A stretch of DNA of 64,000 nt from Actinomycetota bacterium (lineage in GTDB: Bacteria > Actinomycetota > Acidimicrobiia > Acidimicrobiales > Ilumatobacteraceae). The DNA is taken from the NCBI GenBank assembly GCA_016870215.1, contig VGCD01000007.1, forward strand, positions 16,310 to 80,309. Reading direction: 5' to 3'. Numbering within the stretch: the stretch's first letter is position 1; each line of letters begins with the position of its first letter. The position numbers and the translations under genes are program-made. The notes beneath the pieces are model-generated. The model saw nothing but the letters and a program-made list of their open reading frames with translations. It made no database searches and was not told the DNA's origin. Shown here piece after piece: positions 60,908 to 64,000 of the stretch.

Positions 60908-61786
60908 ATGCCTCGCGCCAGCCTCAGCCACGGTGTCGACCTTGAGTTCGACACGTTCGGAAATCCGGAGAATCCGGCCATGTTGTGGATTATGGGCTTC
61001 ACCGCCCAGATGATCGCGTGGCCAGAGGAGTTCCTGCAGCAGTACGCCGACGAGGGCTTCTTCGTCATTCGCTTTGACAATCGAGATTGTGGTTTGTCGA
61101 CAAAGCTTGACGGTGTCGCGGTGGACACAGACGCGGTTGTTGCTGCGGCTCTCATGGAGACCGACATGCCCGAGGTGCCATACACGCTTCGTGACATGGC
61201 TGCAGATGCTGTCGGTCTTCTTGATCATCTCGGAATCGACAAGGCCCACATCATTGGTGCGTCGATGGGCGGGATGATCGCTCAGGTGCTGACTATCGAA
61301 CACCCACACCGTGTGCTCACCCTCACGTCAATCATGTCGGTGTCGGGTGACCCCGCGTACGGCCAATCACAGCCTGAAGCGCTCGAGGCATTGCTTGCGC
61401 CGCCACCAGCAGATCGCGAGGACTACATCGAAGGTTCAAAGCGGTGGCTCGTGTGGCAGTCCAAGAAATACGGGGACGCGCAAGTGAACCGCGAGCGCGC
61501 CGCGCGTGAATACGACCGCATGTTCTATCCAGAAGGTGCCTCGCGTCAGTTGGCGGCGATTTACGCAAGTGGTCGACGCAATGAGCAGTTGATGAACATT
61601 CAAGTGCCGACGCTCGTCATTCACGGACTTGACGACACTCTGCTCGACGCCAGTGGTGGCAAGCACACCGCAGAATTGATTCCGAATTCGCGGTTGTTGC
61701 TGGTCGACGACATGGGTCACGACGTGCCAGAGCCGCTCTGGCCGATGTTCGTTGACGAGATCACCAAACACGCACGTCAAGTCTGA
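60908..61786 (+). CDS. Alpha/beta hydrolase, RdmC-like
   Basis: From ATG 60908 the protein is 292 aa; GTG 60884 and 60893 are alternatives, the GGGAGAGG before them being the ribosome site for one of them. The core shows MLWIMGFTAQMIAWPEEF (oxyanion), RFDNRDCGLST (typical of the RdmC/aclacinomycin methylesterase group), the elbow IIGASMGGMIAQVL with the nucleophilic Ser, VIHGLDDTLLD and DDMGHDVPEPL with the catalytic His. It is 10 bases before a racemase gene in a rightward operon. The substrate is unknown. Confidence 0.85.
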   Translation: MPRASLSHGVDLEFDTFGNPENPAMLWIMGFTAQMIAWPEEFLQQYADEGFFVIRFDNRDCGLSTKLDGVAVDTDAVVAAALMETDMPEVPYTLRDMAADAVGLLDHLGIDKAHIIGASMGGMIAQVLTIEHPHRVLTLTSIMSVSGDPAYGQSQPEALEALLAPPPADREDYIEGSKRWLVWQSKKYGDAQVNRERAAREYDRMFYPEGASRQLAAIYASGRRNEQLMNIQVPTLVIHGLDDTLLDASGGKHTAELIPNSRLLLVDDMGHDVPEPLWPMFVDEITKHARQV

Positions 61787-61796
61787 GGAGGACGTC

Positions 61797-62948
61797 ATGG
61801 CCGGACCGCTCAGCGGTTACCGCATCATCGAAATTGCTGGCATCGGGCCCGGACCCTTTGCCGCTATGTTGCTCGCCGATCTCGGCGCTGAAGTGATTCG
61901 TGTTGAGCGCGCACAATCGGTACACGGTCCGGCACCAGAGGAGCCATTTTTCGATTTGCTACAACGTGGCAGGCGCAACGTGGCACTCGACTTGAAGCAT
62001 CCCGATGGTGTCGAAGCTTTATTGCAGCTCGTGCAGAAAGCAGATGCAATCATCGAAGGTTTTCGCCCCGGAGTGATGGAGCGCCTTGGCATCGGTCCGG
62101 ACAAATGCTTGGCGCGTAACCCGAAGATCGTGTTCGGTCGTATGACCGGTTGGGGTCAAGAGGGCTGGTACTCGCAAGCTGCAGGGCACGACATCAACTA
62201 CATATCTCTTGCTGGTGCGCTCGCGCATTTCGCTCGCGCAGGCGAAGCGCCAGTTCCACCGCTCAACATGGTCGGTGATTTCGGCGGTGGGGGAATGTTC
62301 CTTGCGCTCGGAATCGTCTCAGCCTTGCTCGAGGCCCAGAAGTCTGGCGAAGGTCAGGTTGTCGACGCCGCAATGGTTGATGGTACGGCAGTGCTCATGA
62401 CGTTTTTCTGGGCGTTCAAGAGCGTCGGCCTTCATGATGAGAACAAGCCGGGAACCAATCTTCTCGACACTGGTGCGCACTTTTACGACGTCTACGAATG
62501 CAAAGACGGGAAGTACGTGTCAATTGGTTCCATTGAGCCTCAGTTCTACGCAGAGCTGCTTCGATTGAGTGGGCTTGATTCTGATCCTGACTTTGCGCCG
62601 CAGATGGATCGCACAAAGTGGCCGGCACTGAAGGAAAAGGTTCGTGCAGTGTTCGCCACGAAGACTCGTGACGAATGGTGCGACATCATGGAAGCAACCG
62701 ACGTGTGTTTCGCACCGGTTCTCACCATGAGCGAGGCGGCCAAGCATCGACACAATGTCGAACGAGAAACGTTCGTCGAGTCCCATGGCCGAGTGCAACC
62801 TGCCCCGGCGCCACGTTTTTCGCGCACGAAACCTTCTCTCGATGTGCCGCCAGCCCATCCAGGTCAACACACACGGCAAGTACTGGAAACGTGGGGCATC
62901 ACAAATGTCGACAACTTGTTGTCATCTGGTGCTGCACGCCAGGCCTAG
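61797..62948 (+). CDS. Alpha-methylacyl-CoA racemase (CaiB/BaiF family)
   Basis: The enzyme inverts the 2-methyl centre of branched acyl-CoAs so that beta-oxidation can go on. From ATG 61797 (GAGGAGG 6 bases ahead) the protein is 383 aa. AGHDINYISLAG holds His131 and Asp132, Asp161 lies in NMVGDFGGGG, and Glu247 in GSIEPQF; these line up, with a five- to six-residue offset, with His126, Asp127, Asp156 and Glu241 of the mycobacterial racemase MCR (known). All catalytic residues are therefore present. It fits the sterol-side-chain or branched-acid theme of the window. Confidence 0.9.
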   Translation: MAGPLSGYRIIEIAGIGPGPFAAMLLADLGAEVIRVERAQSVHGPAPEEPFFDLLQRGRRNVALDLKHPDGVEALLQLVQKADAIIEGFRPGVMERLGIGPDKCLARNPKIVFGRMTGWGQEGWYSQAAGHDINYISLAGALAHFARAGEAPVPPLNMVGDFGGGGMFLALGIVSALLEAQKSGEGQVVDAAMVDGTAVLMTFFWAFKSVGLHDENKPGTNLLDTGAHFYDVYECKDGKYVSIGSIEPQFYAELLRLSGLDSDPDFAPQMDRTKWPALKEKVRAVFATKTRDEWCDIMEATDVCFAPVLTMSEAAKHRHNVERETFVESHGRVQPAPAPRFSRTKPSLDVPPAHPGQHTRQVLETWGITNVDNLLSSGAARQA

Positions 62949-62951
62949 CCA

Positions 62952-63752
62952 ATGGGAACACTTGTCTGCTTGCACGCTCATCCTGACGATGAGTGCATCT
63001 CCACCGGCGGCACCATTGCACGTGCAGCAGCCGAAGGACACCGAGTTGTTCTTGTCGTTGCAACGAATGGAGATCACGGAGAGGTGCCATCTGAGCTCGC
63101 ACCCGGGGAAAGTCTCGTAGAACGTCGACGCAGAGAAACGCTTGCATCTGCCGAGACACTCGGCATCCATCGAGTGGAATGGCTCGGGTATGAGGACAGC
63201 GGGATGACGGGCTGGGCTCAGAACGCGAATAGCGGAGCATTCATGAATGCTGACGTCGACGATGCGGCGAAACGCCTCGCTTCAATCTTGAGTGAGGAAC
63301 ATGCCGACGTGCTCACCTGTTACGACTGGCATGGTGGTTACGGCCACCCAGACCACGTCATGGTGCACAAAGTCGGACACCGCGCAGCACAACTTGTTGG
63401 AAGAGTGAAACTGTACGAAGCAACGATGAATCGTGATCGCATGCGCGCGCTGATATCCATGGCGCGAGAGATGGGCATGATTCCAGAAGGCGAAGACGAC
63501 TTTGACCCAGACGGTCCCGCAGATGATGGCAATCCCATGGGCTCGACTGAGCAAGACATCACGCTCGGGGTGGACGTGCAGAAGTACGCGCCCCTGAAGC
63601 GCAAGGCGATGGGTTGCCATGCCAGCCAATTGTCCGATTCGGGTTTCTTTCTCGCCATGGACGAAGAGCGTTTCACCATGGCATTCGGACATGAATGGTT
63701 CATTGACCCCTTGGTCGGTGGGCCAGTAAGTGACGGCTGGCTGTTCTCGTGA
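62952..63752 (+). CDS. PIG-L/LmbE-family deacetylase
   Basis: The protein (266 aa) is a zinc deacetylase of the same superfamily as Mca. The AHPDDE motif is at 9-14, followed by STGGTIARAAAEGHRV, VATNGDHGE, GYEDSGMTGWA (near 80) and GYGHPDHVMVHKVG, the HxxH metal motif. MshB- and Mca-specific elements are less clear, so a mycothiol precursor or another N-acetyl glycoside could be the substrate. It lies 3 bases after the racemase and overlaps the next gene by 4 bases (GTGA). Confidence 0.85.
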   Translation: MGTLVCLHAHPDDECISTGGTIARAAAEGHRVVLVVATNGDHGEVPSELAPGESLVERRRRETLASAETLGIHRVEWLGYEDSGMTGWAQNANSGAFMNADVDDAAKRLASILSEEHADVLTCYDWHGGYGHPDHVMVHKVGHRAAQLVGRVKLYEATMNRDRMRALISMAREMGMIPEGEDDFDPDGPADDGNPMGSTEQDITLGVDVQKYAPLKRKAMGCHASQLSDSGFFLAMDEERFTMAFGHEWFIDPLVGGPVSDGWLFS

Positions 63753-64000
63753 CACGGCTGTATCTGGTGCGTCACGGGCGTGCGGCAGCTGGTTGGAATG
63801 TCGATCCCGATCCGTTGCTCGATGACATTGGGTGCCGACAAGCCGCTGCGGTCGCTAACGCGTTGGACAAATTGGGACCGCTCGCGATTGTTTCAAGCCC
63901 GCTCTTGCGGTGTCAGCAGACCGCACGTCATCTCGCAGAGAAATGGAATACCGAAATTCGCATCGAACCTGGCGTGGGTGAGATTCCGTCTCCTCCCGAT
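63749..64000 (+). CDS. Histidine phosphatase (phosphoglycerate mutase-like), N-terminal part
   Basis: The first 84 codons of a gene that runs off the right edge. The GTG at 63749 lies in the stop of the PIG-L gene. The frame gives LYLVRHGRAAAG with the catalytic RHG, then IVSSPLLRCQQTARHLAE, the second conserved Arg region. Both are diagnostic for the histidine phosphatase superfamily. Its substrate cannot be told; other members act on phosphoglycerate, sugar phosphates or nucleotides. The last catalytic His and the C-terminus lie outside the window. Confidence 0.85.
   Translation, partial: MTRLYLVRHGRAAAGWNVDPDPLLDDIGCRQAAAVANALDKLGPLAIVSSPLLRCQQTARHLAEKWNTEIRIEPGVGEIPSPPD

Noticed and set aside
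1..64000. Search for tRNA, rRNA, CRISPR arrays, insertion sequences, phage genes, toxin-antitoxin pairs and biosynthetic clusters
   Set aside because: No cloverleaf-like or repeat-spacer pattern, no transposase or integrase, and no defence signature gene was seen by reading; the gaps are too short to hold more than a small RNA. A tRNAscan or Infernal run would be needed to exclude small RNAs.

Overview
The window looks like a chromosomal segment of an actinobacterium, most likely of the class Acidimicrobiia (inference). The evidence is the combination of gene families: the fused 2-oxoglutarate decarboxylase/E1-E2 protein Kgd, two mycothiol-linked proteins (Mca and an MDMPI-type protein), three luciferase-like F420-dependent oxidoreductases, the mismatch endonuclease NucS, the actinobacterial form of DapD, an AccA3-type biotin carboxylase/carrier, an LpdA-like flavoprotein, a UvrD2-like helicase with a C-terminal HRDC domain, a wax ester synthase/DGAT and FadD19-like acyl-CoA chemistry. 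Base composition is moderately GC-rich and even. I see no rRNA, tRNA, CRISPR array, insertion sequence, prophage or attachment site, and no non-coding stretch over about 200 bases. Many start codons are GTG, many neighbours overlap by 4 bases, and several convergent genes overlap by 25-35 bases.

Layout. 1-5.5 kb: a leftward lysS-dapD-nitroreductase operon, then a rightward secreted M15-type peptidase with a Thr/Ser tail and an LpdA-like flavoprotein. 5.6-9.8 kb: a seven-helix double PQ-loop (SWEET-like) protein, the biotin carboxylase subunit with biotin ligase divergent to it, and an LCP cell-wall ligase. 9.8-16.4 kb: a PAS-GGDEF-EAL protein with a puzzling 5' end, a PEBP lipoprotein, Mca with a coupled SCP2-like small protein, a ChbG/YdjC deacetylase, a lipoprotein nuclease and a thiolase. 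16.5-28.7 kb: F420 and mycothiol family enzymes, SDRs, a WS/DGAT, a DsbA-like protein, PAP2, a RecB-like Fe-S nuclease, a hydrolase, and a beta-oxidation group (MFE-2-type SDR, FadD, acyl-CoA dehydrogenase).

28.7-42.3 kb: a zinc-type ABC importer (binding protein, ATPase, permease), an S51-peptidase-like protein fused to a CysS-type C-terminal domain, hydrolases, an F420 enzyme, an MFS transporter, a nitronate monooxygenase-like enzyme, a geranylgeranyl-reductase-like flavoprotein and a second SDR + MaoC hydratase pair. 42.3-49.6 kb: NucS, an ABC1 kinase-like protein, a type III CoA-transferase, the ettA-membrane protein-cysQ operon and a PuuD-like membrane protein with a strong intrinsic terminator. 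49.6-64 kb: a cupredoxin lipoprotein, kgd, a HAD hydrolase, a NYN-S1 RNase-like protein, xthA, a PaaI thioesterase, a UvrD2-like helicase, a PH-SHOCT protein, galactokinase, and a rightward run of hydrolase, alpha-methylacyl-CoA racemase, PIG-L deacetylase and histidine phosphatase.

Taken together the genes point to an aerobic heterotroph that degrades fatty acids or sterol-like side chains through CoA thioesters, uses F420 and mycothiol, and has a compact genome. I found no obvious new multigene defence or biosynthetic system. The most unusual items are single-protein architectures: the double PQ-loop transporter with a repeat register of exactly 106 residues, the S51-CysS_C fusion, the NYN-S1-basic-tail protein, and a PAS-GGDEF-EAL gene whose first PAS domain starts before any usable start codon.
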